This document shows, piece after piece, positions 1-7,621 of a DNA stretch of 64,000 nucleotides. The stretch is taken from contig NZ_CP108364.1 in assembly GCF_035946055.1 (NCBI RefSeq), positions 5,456,001-5,520,000 on the forward strand, in the 5' to 3' direction. Numbering within the stretch: the first letter of the stretch is position 1; each line of letters begins with the position of its first letter. Made by a program: the position numbers and the translations under genes. Origin of the DNA: Streptomyces sp. NBC_01341 (GTDB lineage Bacteria; Actinomycetota; Actinomycetes; Streptomycetales; Streptomycetaceae). The notes beneath the pieces are model-generated. The model was given only the letters and a program-made list of their open reading frames with translations, was not told where the DNA came from and did not search any database.

Positions 1-304
1 GGCGCTGATGGAGAGCGGCACGATGCCCTCCACGCGTGGCAACCAGTACTTCACCACTGACCACATCGTGGACATCGATGGGGACGAGGCGCGTATGGAC
101 GCCCAGTTCCTGACGGTCGAGTCCAACGTCGAAGGCACCGCCGGGCAGAACTGGCCGGTCGGGTCGGTCATGCTGCAGGGTGCGCTGGCGCTCAGCATGG
201 CCGGTCACTACGCGTCGGTGCTGCGCAAGATCGACGGACGCTGGGCGCTCACCTCGCACTGCGTGAGGCACAACCTCCCCATGGCCGTTCCGCCGGCCAA
301 GTAG
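1..304 (+). CDS. SnoaL-like / NTF2-fold protein, C-terminal part
   Basis: The reading frame is open from the first base of the window, so the gene starts upstream and only about 100 C-terminal residues are visible. The order of features (a His-rich start of a strand, GDEARMDAQF, then a late GHYASVLRKIDGRWAL) is the usual second half of the NTF2-like SnoaL fold, where a final strand reads G-x-Y-x-x-x-L-x-x-x-x-G-x-W. Such proteins are small cyclases, isomerases, dehydratases or non-enzymatic binders, and the sequence does not tell which. It ends 43 bp before an ABM-type gene on the same strand and may share its transcript. Family call is fairly sure; function unknown. Confidence 0.6.
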   Translation, partial: ALMESGTMPSTRGNQYFTTDHIVDIDGDEARMDAQFLTVESNVEGTAGQNWPVGSVMLQGALALSMAGHYASVLRKIDGRWALTSHCVRHNLPMAVPPAK

Positions 305-347
305 CCCGCCGCAGGCCGAACGAGATCTCTCCGCGAAAGGAACGAAG

Positions 348-647
348 ATGGCTGTCTGGGAAGTTGCACGCATCACGGTCGCCGAGGCCACCGAGGATGA
401 CTTCGAATCCCTTGTGCGCGCGCATATACCGCTTCTCCGGGCGACCGACGGCTGTCTCGACGTGAAGCTGCTTCGAGCCGTCGACGCGGAGGGGACGTTC
501 GTGCTCCTCCTCCAGTGGGAGTCCGTCGACCACCACCTCGAGTTCACGAAGACCGAGGAGTTCGCAGGGTTCGTCGGCGCGCTGGGTCCCCTGTTCACCG
601 GGACGCCGGACACGTTCCACGCCGCCACGGTCATCGAGGGGTTCTGA
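348..647 (+). CDS. Antibiotic biosynthesis monooxygenase (ABM) family protein
   Basis: A 99-residue protein that fills one ferredoxin-like alpha/beta barrel half, the whole length of an ABM domain. Early RITVAEATEDDFESLV, a central LLLQWESVDHHLEF (the strand with the conserved W-x-s) and a hydrophobic C-terminus fit ABM proteins, which act as cofactor-free quinone-forming monooxygenases or as small dimeric accessory proteins. The ATG is preceded by a good Shine-Dalgarno (AAAGGAA). The stop lies 4 bp before the next gene, so the pair is translationally close. The neighbouring SnoaL-like and hydrolase genes hint at modification of a small aromatic or polyketide-like compound, but this is inference; no biosynthetic core enzyme is in the window. 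Confidence 0.7.
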   Translation: MAVWEVARITVAEATEDDFESLVRAHIPLLRATDGCLDVKLLRAVDAEGTFVLLLQWESVDHHLEFTKTEEFAGFVGALGPLFTGTPDTFHAATVIEGF

Positions 648-651
648 GCAG

Positions 652-2778
652 ATGAAGCCGCTGGCCGGGACCTTCCTGGACGGGCCTTTCGTGGGCCTGG
701 GATATCGCACGCCTTCCCAGGAAGGTGTCACCGACGATGCGGGGACCTTCCTCTACCTGCCCGGCGAGACGGTGACCTTCTCCATCGGCGGTCTTGTCAT
801 CGGGAGCGCGGCCGCGGCCACGCATCTGACGCTGGGCAGTCTCCACGACGGTGACCCCGCGGGCGCTCCCGATGTCACCCGGCCGGACACGGTCAACCGT
901 TCGCGGTTCGTCCAGAGCCTCGGGCGGCAGACGGACCTTCGCGACGGCGTGCTGATCGACAAGCACATCCGTGAGGTCGTCGACGCACAGGCGGAAGGCA
1001 TTTCCTTCGCCTGTGACGTCGAGTCCTTCGCGCAGGCGGACTCCGTCCGCGCGGTCTTCAGCGAGACCGGGCTCCGCTTCCGGGGAGCCGCCGAGGCCCG
1101 GAACCACCTGCGGCGCGCGCTCACGGGCATCAAGGTGCTCCGGGACGTACGCGTTCCCACGCGCGACGGAAGCTACCTCCTCGCCGACGTGTTCCGGCCC
1201 ATCGAGGCGGGCAACTACCCGGTTCTGCTCCGGCAGTCGGTCTACGGGCGGGCGTTCCGGGTGGGTTCCATTCTCAGCGACGAGGACCTCCAGGCGAGCG
1301 AGGAGCGGGAAGCCGCGTGGCACGAGGAGAGCCGGGACGGGATCTTCGCCTATTTCCGGCACTCGGAAACCGCCGTCAGCGCGAACTCCAGCACGTGGGT
1401 GCCGCGCGGGTACGTCGTCGTGCGGGTGGACAGCCGGGGCGTGGGCAGAACGCCCGGTACGGTCGACCCCTTCTCCGTGCAGGAATCCCTCGACTACTAC
1501 GACGCCATCGAGTGGGCCGCACAGCAGCCCTGGAGTGACGGCAAGGTCGGCCTCTACGGGGGCTCGTACAACGCGACGATCCAGTGGAACGTGGCGTCGT
1601 TGCGCCCCCCGTCGCTCAAGGCCATCGCCCCGCTCGCCTCGGACTCGGACGCCTACAGGGACCTGGCGTACACGGGCGGCCTCTTCCTGAACGACTACCG
1701 CACGTGGTGGTTCACCGAGATGGTCGGCGGTGCGAAGAACCCCGAGTCGGACACCGTCGACTTCGTCGGCGGGCTGGCCGGTCATCCGTGGGACGACGAC
1801 TACTACCGCGGTGCCGGGCTCCAGTCGGCCGACTTCTCCAGTATCGACATACCGGTGCTCACGGCGGTCAGCCAGACCGCGCAGATCCACGGCAGGGCCG
1901 GCTTCGAGGCGTTCGCTCAGCTGAAGTCCCCCGACAAGCAGCTTCTCGTGTGGGACGCCGAGTACGCGCACCACATGTACCTGGACAGCCAGTCCGACAT
2001 CGAGGCGTTCTTCGACCGGCACCTCAAGGGTGTGGAGCCCGACCGCGCTCCCTCGCCGGTACGCATGGTCATGCGCACCGGCGACGGAGGGTCCGAGTGG
2101 CGGGACGCGGCCGAGTGGCCCGTCCCCGGCACGGAGTACCGGAAGCTCTTCCTCGACGCCGGTGCCGATGGGGGTGTCGGCGGAGTCACCGCCGAGCCGT
2201 CCGCGCACATCGCCGTCGCCGAGTACTCCGCCGATGTCCGCGCGTCCGAGCCGGATCTGCCCATGGCCGTGTTCGAGACAGCCCCCTTCGACACGGACGT
2301 CGAGCTCGCGGGCCACTTCAGGGCGACCGTATGGGTGGCCTCCACGTCGTCCGACGCGGACCTCTATGTATCGGTGCGCGTCATGGACGGTGACCGGGAG
2401 GTCCCCTTCGGGACGCACGAACCCAACCCCGCCGCTCCGCTGACCTGGGGCTGCCTGAAGGTGTCGCGCAGAGCGCTCGACCCCGAGCTCAGCACCGAGG
2501 TACGCCCCTATCACACGCACCGGCGCGAGGACGCCCAGCCGCTGTCCCCGGGCGATGTCGTGAAGGCCGAGGTGGAGCTGCTGCCCGCCACCGGTCGGAT
2601 CGCCGCGGGGCGCCGGCTGCGCATCGAGATCTCTCCCGCGGACAGGAAGGGAGCAACCTCGGCGTGGGCCCGGGCCTACGACGAGTCCTACCACCGTGAC
2701 GCGGTCAACCGCGTCTTCACGGGAGGTCCGCTCGCCAGCTCGCTCACCCTGCCGGTGATCTCGCGCCGGGCCGACTGA
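652..2778 (+). CDS. CocE/NonD family hydrolase with extra N-terminal domain
   Basis: A 708-residue alpha/beta hydrolase of the X-Pro dipeptidyl-peptidase S15/CocE group, acting on acyl or peptide-like bonds. The catalytic part starts near residue 155 (VRVPTRDGSYLLADVF) with the nucleophile in LYGGSYNATI at Ser305; the last Gly of the usual G-x-S-Y-x-G is Ala. A likely catalytic His lies in YAHHMYLD, and residues from about 490 form the jelly-roll CocE C-terminal domain. Residues 1 to about 60 are foreign to the family: a DGPFVGLGYRT...GVTDDAGTF...PGETVTFSIGGL pattern known from surface lipoproteins of other bacteria. No signal peptide is seen. It follows the ABM gene by 4 bp. Substrate unknown. 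Confidence 0.8.
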   Translation: MKPLAGTFLDGPFVGLGYRTPSQEGVTDDAGTFLYLPGETVTFSIGGLVIGSAAAATHLTLGSLHDGDPAGAPDVTRPDTVNRSRFVQSLGRQTDLRDGVLIDKHIREVVDAQAEGISFACDVESFAQADSVRAVFSETGLRFRGAAEARNHLRRALTGIKVLRDVRVPTRDGSYLLADVFRPIEAGNYPVLLRQSVYGRAFRVGSILSDEDLQASEEREAAWHEESRDGIFAYFRHSETAVSANSSTWVPRGYVVVRVDSRGVGRTPGTVDPFSVQESLDYYDAIEWAAQQPWSDGKVGLYGGSYNATIQWNVASLRPPSLKAIAPLASDSDAYRDLAYTGGLFLNDYRTWWFTEMVGGAKNPESDTVDFVGGLAGHPWDDDYYRGAGLQSADFSSIDIPVLTAVSQTAQIHGRAGFEAFAQLKSPDKQLLVWDAEYAHHMYLDSQSDIEAFFDRHLKGVEPDRAPSPVRMVMRTGDGGSEWRDAAEWPVPGTEYRKLFLDAGADGGVGGVTAEPSAHIAVAEYSADVRASEPDLPMAVFETAPFDTDVELAGHFRATVWVASTSSDADLYVSVRVMDGDREVPFGTHEPNPAAPLTWGCLKVSRRALDPELSTEVRPYHTHRREDAQPLSPGDVVKAEVELLPATGRIAAGRRLRIEISPADRKGATSAWARAYDESYHRDAVNRVFTGGPLASSLTLPVISRRAD

Positions 2779-2886
2779 GCCGGTACGCAGAACCACATCC
2801 CATGTGGCGGACGGTCGTTTCGCGTGCGACCCCCGCCGTCACCGGGGGACGGGACCGCCGTGCGGGGCGGCCCCGGCGCCTCCTCG

Positions 2887-2934
2887 GCCACCGGGGGGCG
2901 GGACCGCTGTGCGGCGGCCCCGCCCCCCGGTGGC
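2887..2934. terminator. Inverted repeat, terminator of the CocE transcript
   Basis: Arms 2887-2902 and 2919-2934 are perfect 16-bp complements with a 16-nt loop that can fold further. It lies 108 bp after the CocE stop, between convergent genes. There is no T-run, as is usual in Streptomyces. Confidence 0.55.
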
Positions 2935-2958
2935 ATGTACGGCGTCGACCCGCCCGGT

Positions 2959-2992
2959 GGACGGTGTCCGGAAACCCCTCCGGACACCGTCC
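2959..2992. terminator. Inverted repeat, terminator of the anthranilate synthase transcript
   Basis: Perfect 13-bp arms (2959-2971 and 2980-2992) around an 8-nt loop, 14 bp beyond the stop of the minus-strand anthranilate synthase gene. With the hairpin at 2887-2934 it separates two convergent transcripts. Confidence 0.6.
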
Positions 2993-3006
2993 GCACCGAG
3001 GAGTCC

Positions 3007-4914
3007 TCAGCCGGCCACGGGAAGCGCCGCCAGCAGCTCGGTCACGATCGTCGAGCCGCGCAGGGTGAGCACCGACTCCGGGTGGAACTGCACCGACGCG
3101 AAACCCCTGCCCCGCAGCGCGTGCAGTTCGCCGGTCGCCGCGTCCCGGCTCACCTCGATGCCGTGGGCACCGAGCTCCGCCTCCGCGGCCCCGTCGCAGC
3201 GCGCGGTGAAACTGTTGTAGAAGCCGACGGTCTCGGGCCTGCCGAACAGCTCGATCCTGGCTTGCGCCCCCTGGTGGGGCACGCTCTTGCGCACGATCTC
3301 CAGGCCGAGCTCCGCCGCGATCAGCTCGTGCCCGAGGCAGACGCCGAGCAGCCCGTGCCGGTGGTCCCGCACCAGGCCGGCGGCCAGCTCCCTCAGCAGC
3401 CGCATCTTGGGGTCGGCCGTGTCCCCGGGGTCGCCGGGGCCGGGCCCCAGCACGACCGGCCCCTCGTGCGCCCGCACGGCCTCGCGCAGCCCGGGCCGGT
3501 CGAAGCGGCGCACCGTCACGGTCAGGCCCGACGACCGCAGCAGGTGCGCGAGCATGGCCGTGAAGGTGTCCTCGCCGTCCACCACCAGAGCGTGGCCGGA
3601 CAGTTCGGCCGACCGCTCCTGCATCCGGAGCCAGAACGGGGCGAGCCCACCGCGCCGCTCATCCAATGCGGCCCGGACCCGGGGGTCCGAGGCCAGCCGC
3701 GGACGGTCCGCCTCCGCCTCGGGCCGGGCGGGCCCGGCCCCCAGGGCCGCGAGCACCCCCGCCGCCTTCGCACGGGTCTCGGCGACCTCCGCCGCCGGAT
3801 CGGAACGGCGGACGAGGGTCGCGCCCACCGGCACGCTCAGCCGGCCGGTCTCCGAGATGTCGGCCGTGCGGATCAGGATCGGCGAGTCGAGGGTCTGTGC
3901 GCCTCCCGGTTCCCGGCCCATCAGGGCCAGGGCGCCCGCGTAGTACCCGCGGCCCGTGGGTTCGTACCGCTCGATGACCCGGCAGGCGTTCTGGACGGGC
4001 GAGCCCGTGACCGTCGCCGCGAACATGGTCTCCTTCAGTACCTCGCGGACGTCCAGGGAGGAACGCCCGCGCAGCTCGTACTCGGTGTGCGCGAGGTGGG
4101 CCATCTCCTTGAGCCGCGGCCCGACCACCACCCCGCCCATGTCGCCGACGGTGCACATCATCTTGAGCTCCTCGTCGACCACCATGGAGAGCTCCTCGGT
4201 CTCCTTGCGGTCGCCGAGGAAGGCGAGCAGGCTCTCGGCGGTCGGTCCCTCGTCCGGGTAGCGGTAGGTCCCGCTGATGGGGTTCATCACCACCGTCCCG
4301 CCGGACATCCGTACGTGCACCTCCGGGCTGGCGCCGACCAGCGTCCGGCCGCGCAGCCCCGGCCGCCCGGCGTTCCCCGTGTGCACGACGAACGTCCAGT
4401 ACGCCCCGCGCTCGCCCTCCAGCAGCCGCCGGAACAGTGCCAGCGCGTCCGCCCGCCCGAATCCGGGGATCTCGCCGCCGAAGGTCCGCCGGATGACGAA
4501 GTTCGCCCCCTCGCCCCGCCCGATCTCGTCCTCGACGACCCGCCGGACGATGTCCTCGTACGCGTCGTCGGAGACGTCGAAGCCGCCGCCCTCGACCCGT
4601 ACGCCGTGGTCGGGCAGCTGCGCGAGGACCTCGGCAAGCGGCAGCTCGTACACCTCGTCGGCCACCAGCACGGCCAGCGGGGTGCCGTCGTCGCGGACGT
4701 CGAATCCGCGCTCGGCGATCTGCCCGAAGGGGACCAGGGCGAGCGAGGGCCGCTCACCCACGGGAAGCGCGGCGAGGCGGTCCACCTCGTGCACCTCGCC
4801 GGTCAGGATCTCCACGGTGTCGTGGTCCCGCCCGGGCGTGCGCCTGCGCAGCAGCGCGAACGGAGGGGAGTCGTCCCGCAGGAGGTCGGAGAGGGCGGGG
4901 GAGCGGTGGGACAT
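3007..4914 (-). CDS. trpE: Anthranilate synthase, fused TrpE-TrpG type
   Basis: A 635-residue single chain joining both halves of anthranilate synthase: chorismate plus glutamine to anthranilate, the first step of tryptophan synthesis. Residues about 115-395 are the chorismate-binding domain (PISGTYR, then TVTGSPVQNACRVIERYEP). Residues about 440-635 are a class I glutamine amidotransferase with the nucleophile Cys526 in GVCLGHE and the His-Glu pair in QFHPES. The layout also matches PhzE, which makes aminodeoxyisochorismate, but the Trp-rich leader peptide just upstream argues for tryptophan control. The ATG at 4914 has GGAAGGA in front. It is divergent from DAHP synthase, the entry enzyme of the same pathway. 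Confidence 0.88.
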   Translation of the reverse strand: MSHRSPALSDLLRDDSPPFALLRRRTPGRDHDTVEILTGEVHEVDRLAALPVGERPSLALVPFGQIAERGFDVRDDGTPLAVLVADEVYELPLAEVLAQLPDHGVRVEGGGFDVSDDAYEDIVRRVVEDEIGRGEGANFVIRRTFGGEIPGFGRADALALFRRLLEGERGAYWTFVVHTGNAGRPGLRGRTLVGASPEVHVRMSGGTVVMNPISGTYRYPDEGPTAESLLAFLGDRKETEELSMVVDEELKMMCTVGDMGGVVVGPRLKEMAHLAHTEYELRGRSSLDVREVLKETMFAATVTGSPVQNACRVIERYEPTGRGYYAGALALMGREPGGAQTLDSPILIRTADISETGRLSVPVGATLVRRSDPAAEVAETRAKAAGVLAALGAGPARPEAEADRPRLASDPRVRAALDERRGGLAPFWLRMQERSAELSGHALVVDGEDTFTAMLAHLLRSSGLTVTVRRFDRPGLREAVRAHEGPVVLGPGPGDPGDTADPKMRLLRELAAGLVRDHRHGLLGVCLGHELIAAELGLEIVRKSVPHQGAQARIELFGRPETVGFYNSFTARCDGAAEAELGAHGIEVSRDAATGELHALRGRGFASVQFHPESVLTLRGSTIVTELLAALPVAG

Positions 4915-4962
4915 GGGCGTTCCTTCCGGACGGAGGAACGGCTCCCGGCTCCAGCAAGCAGA

Positions 4963-4988
4963 GAAGGCCGCCCCTCGGGGCGGCCTTC
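4963..4988 (-). terminator. trp attenuator terminator hairpin
   Basis: Two 12-nt arms (4963-4974 and 4977-4988) are perfect complements. The hairpin sits 23 bp past the leader-peptide stop and 49 bp before the anthranilate synthase start, and is followed in the transcript by a pyrimidine-rich stretch. This is the position expected for a transcription attenuator that forms when the leader peptide is translated freely. A trp attenuator before a fused trpE(G) gene is known in Streptomyces venezuelae. Confidence 0.8.
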
Positions 4989-5010
4989 GCGAAGTCAGTA
5001 CGCGCGATGA

Positions 5011-5067
5011 TCAGCGGGCCGCCGGATGAGCGGTCCACCACCAGTTCTGGATCGTCTGCGCGAACAT
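5011..5067 (-). CDS. trpL: trp leader peptide (18 aa, three Trp codons in a row)
   Basis: The short frame reads MFAQTIQNWWWTAHPAAR and stops before the attenuator hairpin. Three consecutive Trp codons (positions 9-11) make ribosome stalling a sensor of charged tRNA-Trp. There is no Shine-Dalgarno; TAAGGT lies 7 nt before the ATG, so the mRNA is probably leaderless. The peptide has no expected function of its own. It is too short for normal gene calling but is clear from its composition and position. Confidence 0.88.
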   Translation of the reverse strand: MFAQTIQNWWWTAHPAAR

Positions 5068-5074
5068 GCCACGG

Positions 5075-5080
5075 ACCTTA
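5075..5080 (-). promoter_or_regulatory. -10 element of the trp leader transcript
   Basis: TAAGGT ends 7 nt before the leader-peptide ATG at 5067. That spacing would place transcription start at or next to the start codon. No convincing -35 box is seen. Confidence 0.5.
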
Positions 5081-5152
5081 TCGGATGCGGTGGACAAACG
5101 AGCGCACGTCTCATTTGGTGAGCGGGTCGGCTGGACCGCCTCCTGGACCCCG

Positions 5153-5158
5153 TAGTGT
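5153..5158 (+). promoter_or_regulatory. -10 element of the DAHP synthase gene, probably leaderless
   Basis: TAGTGT is followed by 7 nt and then GTG at 5166. No Shine-Dalgarno is present. CTGGAC at 5131-5136 is a weak -35 candidate. The divergent trp leader promoter is only about 75 bp away. Confidence 0.5.
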
Positions 5159-5165
5159 TGTCAAG

Positions 5166-6518
5166 GTGACCGTGAACGCCAATACCTCCGTCGCCGGTGG
5201 CCACACCTGGCGAGACCTTCCCGCGGCGCAGCAGCCCGAGTACCCCGATGCCGAGGCTCTGCGCGACGTGATCGCGGACCTCGAGTCGTATCCGCCGCTC
5301 GTCTTCGCCGGCGAGTGCGACCAGCTGCGGGCCCGCCTGGGAGCCGTCGCCAAGGGCGAGGCGTTCCTGCTGCAGGGCGGTGACTGTGCCGAGGCCTTCG
5401 ACGGCGTGTCCGCCGAGGACATCAGGGCCAAACTCAAGACCCTGCTCCAGATGAGCGCCGTCCTCACCTACGCGGCCTCCGTGCCCGTCGTGAAGATCGG
5501 CCGGATCGCCGGTCAGTACTCCAAGCCGCGCTCCAAGCCGACCGAGACCCGCGACGGCGTGACGCTGCCGACCTACCGCGGCGACTCCGTCAACGGCTTC
5601 GAATTCACCGAGGCCGCCCGCATCCCGGACCCTCAGCGGCTGAAGCAGATGTACCACGCGTCCGCTTCCACGCTGAACCTGGTCCGCGCCTTCACCACCG
5701 GTGGGTACGCCGACCTGCGCCAGGTGCACGCCTGGAACCAGGACTTCGTCAAGTCCTCCCCGTCGGGCCAGCGTTACGAGGCCCTGGCCCGCGAGATCGA
5801 CAACGCGCTGAACTTCATGAAGGCGTGCGGCACGGACCCGGCCGAGTTCAAGGCGGTCGAGTTCTACGCCTCGCACGAGGCCCTGCTGCTGGACTACGAG
5901 TCGTCGCTGACCCGGACCGACTCACGGACCGGCCAGCTGTACGACACCTCGGGCCACATGGTCTGGATCGGTGAGCGCACCCGGCAGATGGACGGGGCGC
6001 ACATCGAGTTCGCCTCGAAGGTCCGCAACCCCATCGGTATCAAGCTCGGCCCGACGACCACGGTCGACGAGGCCCTCGCCTACGTCGACCGCCTCGACCC
6101 CGAGCGCGAGCCCGGCCGGCTGACCTTCATCGTCCGCATGGGCGCCGACAAGGTCCGCGACAAGCTGCCCGAGCTGGTCGAGAAGGTCACCGCCTCGGGC
6201 GCCACCGTGGCCTGGGTGACCGACCCGATGCACGGCAACACCTTCGAGGCCGCGTCCGGCCACAAGACGCGCCGCTTCGACGACGTCCTGGACGAGGTCA
6301 AGGGCTTCTTCGAGGTGCACAAGCAGCTCGGGACGCACCCCGGCGGCATCCACGTCGAGCTCACCGGTGACGACGTCACCGAGTGCGTCGGCGGCGGCCA
6401 CGAGATCTTCGTGGACGACCTGCACCAGCGATACGAGACGGCCTGCGACCCGCGCCTCAACCGCAGCCAGTCCCTGGACCTGGCCTTCCTGGTCGCCGAG
6501 ATGTACCGCGACCAGTAG
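5166..6518 (+). CDS. aroG: 3-deoxy-7-phosphoheptulonate (DAHP) synthase, class II
   Basis: A 450-residue class II (plant/mycobacterial type) DAHP synthase, condensing phosphoenolpyruvate and erythrose 4-phosphate to open the shikimate pathway. Family blocks are easily read: QGGDCAEAF near residue 75, GRIAGQYSKPRS, TTGGYADLRQVH, GERTRQMDGAHIEF, DPMHGNTFE and the C-terminal HVELTGDDVTEC. The frame is open upstream, but the start is taken at GTG 5166 because MTVNANTSV is the family N-terminus and a -10 box sits 7 nt before it. It is divergent from anthranilate synthase, so the first steps of the shikimate and Trp pathways share one control region. A terminator hairpin follows. Confidence 0.93.
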   Translation: MTVNANTSVAGGHTWRDLPAAQQPEYPDAEALRDVIADLESYPPLVFAGECDQLRARLGAVAKGEAFLLQGGDCAEAFDGVSAEDIRAKLKTLLQMSAVLTYAASVPVVKIGRIAGQYSKPRSKPTETRDGVTLPTYRGDSVNGFEFTEAARIPDPQRLKQMYHASASTLNLVRAFTTGGYADLRQVHAWNQDFVKSSPSGQRYEALAREIDNALNFMKACGTDPAEFKAVEFYASHEALLLDYESSLTRTDSRTGQLYDTSGHMVWIGERTRQMDGAHIEFASKVRNPIGIKLGPTTTVDEALAYVDRLDPEREPGRLTFIVRMGADKVRDKLPELVEKVTASGATVAWVTDPMHGNTFEAASGHKTRRFDDVLDEVKGFFEVHKQLGTHPGGIHVELTGDDVTECVGGGHEIFVDDLHQRYETACDPRLNRSQSLDLAFLVAEMYRDQ

Positions 6519-6540
6519 GGATCACTCCCGGTGACGTCGG

Positions 6541-6571
6541 TGGGGCACGGATCGATGTGATCCGTGCCCCA
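6541..6571 (+). terminator. Terminator after DAHP synthase
   Basis: A 13-bp perfect stem (6541-6553 with 6559-6571) with the 5-nt loop gatgt begins 22 bp after the stop codon. A T-run follows some 15 bp later. Confidence 0.75.
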
Positions 6572-6614
6572 CGGTCGTACCGGGGCTTTTGCGTGCGGGG
6601 GGTGGCGGGTAAGG

Positions 6615-6633
6615 TTAGGTTAGCCTCACCGGG
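6615..6633 (+). promoter_or_regulatory. Iron box (DmdR/IdeR/DtxR-type operator) before bfd
   Basis: TTAGGTTAGCCTCACC at 6615-6630 matches the actinobacterial iron box (TTAGGTTAGGCTCACCTAA) in nearly all of its first 16 positions. It overlaps -10-like hexamers and lies 46 bp before the bfd start. DtxR-family repressors with bound Fe(II) occupy such sites, so bfd should be repressed in iron-rich cells and induced by iron starvation. Confidence 0.8.
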
Positions 6634-6679
6634 AATCGGGACGGCGCAGTGATCGACTACCCGTCGGGAGGTGAACCGC

Positions 6680-6949
6680 ATGTACGTCTGCTCGTGCTTC
6701 GGCATCACCGAGGAGCAGGTCAAGAAGCACGCGGACGGCGGAGCCTGCACCCCCCGCCAGATCGCTTCCGCCTGCAAGGCCGGTACGGACTGCGGCGGTT
6801 GCGTCCGCAGGATCCAGGCGCTGCTGGGCCGCGGGGACTGTCCCCGCCGTGACCTCGTCGAAGGCCGCACGGTACCGGCAGGCGCCACGGCCGGCGAACC
6901 CGTCGTCTTCGGCACCACGGCCGACGTCACGCTGTCCGACGCCGCCTGA
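6680..6949 (+). CDS. bfd: Bacterioferritin-associated ferredoxin, [2Fe-2S]-binding
   Basis: An 89-residue protein whose first 65 residues are a BFD-like [2Fe-2S] domain: C-x-C near the N-terminus (YVCSCFGIT) and C-x2-C downstream (TDCGGCVRR). Bfd docks on bacterioferritin and passes electrons to its haem so that stored Fe(III) leaves as Fe(II). The start is ATG 6680, which lies 6 nt after GGGAGGTGA; the upstream GTG at 6671 overlaps that Shine-Dalgarno. An iron box precedes it. It converges with bfr, its expected partner, across a 38-bp gap. The C-terminal 25 residues look disordered. Confidence 0.88.
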   Translation: MYVCSCFGITEEQVKKHADGGACTPRQIASACKAGTDCGGCVRRIQALLGRGDCPRRDLVEGRTVPAGATAGEPVVFGTTADVTLSDAA

Positions 6950-6987
6950 CCCCCCGCGCCCCCGCGGAATCCCCTGCGCGAGGCGGG

Positions 6988-7467
6988 TCAGCTCTCCGGC
7001 TGCTCGATCAGCTGCGCGATGTAGAGCGGCTCGCCGAGCTTCTCGACCAGTTCGAGCTGGGTGTCGAGGTAGTCGATGTGGTGCTCCTCGTCCTCGAGGA
7101 TGGACTCGAAGATGTTCGCCGAGGTGATGTCGCCCTTGGCCCGCATGATCTCGATACCGCGCCTGAGACGGTCGATCGCCTCCACCTCGACCTGGCGGTC
7201 GGCCTGGAACATCTCGGTGACCGTCTGGCCGACCCGGACGTGGAAGAGCCGCTGATAGTTGGGCAGGCCGTCGAGGAAGAGGATCCGGTCGGTGAGGAGC
7301 TCGGCGTGCTTCATCTCGTCGAACGATTCCGACCGCGTGTACTTCGCGAGCTTCGTCCAGCCGAAGTTCTCCTGCATCTTGGCGTGCAGGAAGTACTGAT
7401 TGATGGCAGTCAATTCGGCAGTCAGCTGTTCGTTCAGGAACTCGAGGACCTCGGGGTCGCCCTGCAT
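6988..7467 (-). CDS. bfr: Bacterioferritin
   Basis: A 159-residue four-helix ferritin of full family length; 24 subunits form an iron-storage shell. Ferroxidase ligands are in place: an early Glu in EQLTAELTA, E-x-x-H in DEMKHAE, and Glu/His in EDEEHHIDYL. The Met of DEMKHAE is the haem ligand of true bacterioferritins. The ATG at 7467 follows AAGGAGCC and gives the normal N-terminus MQGDPEVLEFLN, so an in-frame start further up is rejected. No iron box lies in front of it, unlike bfd, so the two partners are probably regulated in opposite or independent ways. Confidence 0.93.
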   Translation of the reverse strand: MQGDPEVLEFLNEQLTAELTAINQYFLHAKMQENFGWTKLAKYTRSESFDEMKHAELLTDRILFLDGLPNYQRLFHVRVGQTVTEMFQADRQVEVEAIDRLRRGIEIMRAKGDITSANIFESILEDEEHHIDYLDTQLELVEKLGEPLYIAQLIEQPES

Positions 7468-7621
7468 CGCAGAGGCTCCTTCCAACCGGTGAACAGGCAT
7501 GTTTGGGCGCATCCTCGCATCGCGCCATGCGGCCGTCCAGTAAGTGCACGCTTAGTGCGAGTTGCCCTGATCAACTCTCCCCTGGTCATGACCACCCCTG
7601 CCTGTCTGTCACCATGGAGGC

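Noticed and set aside
631..2796. A 721-codon open frame on the minus strand across the CocE gene
   Set aside because: It is the GC-rich antisense shadow of a clear hydrolase; composition is Arg/Gly/Val-rich with no family match. Similar antisense frames over DAHP synthase, ileS and the kinase are shadows too.
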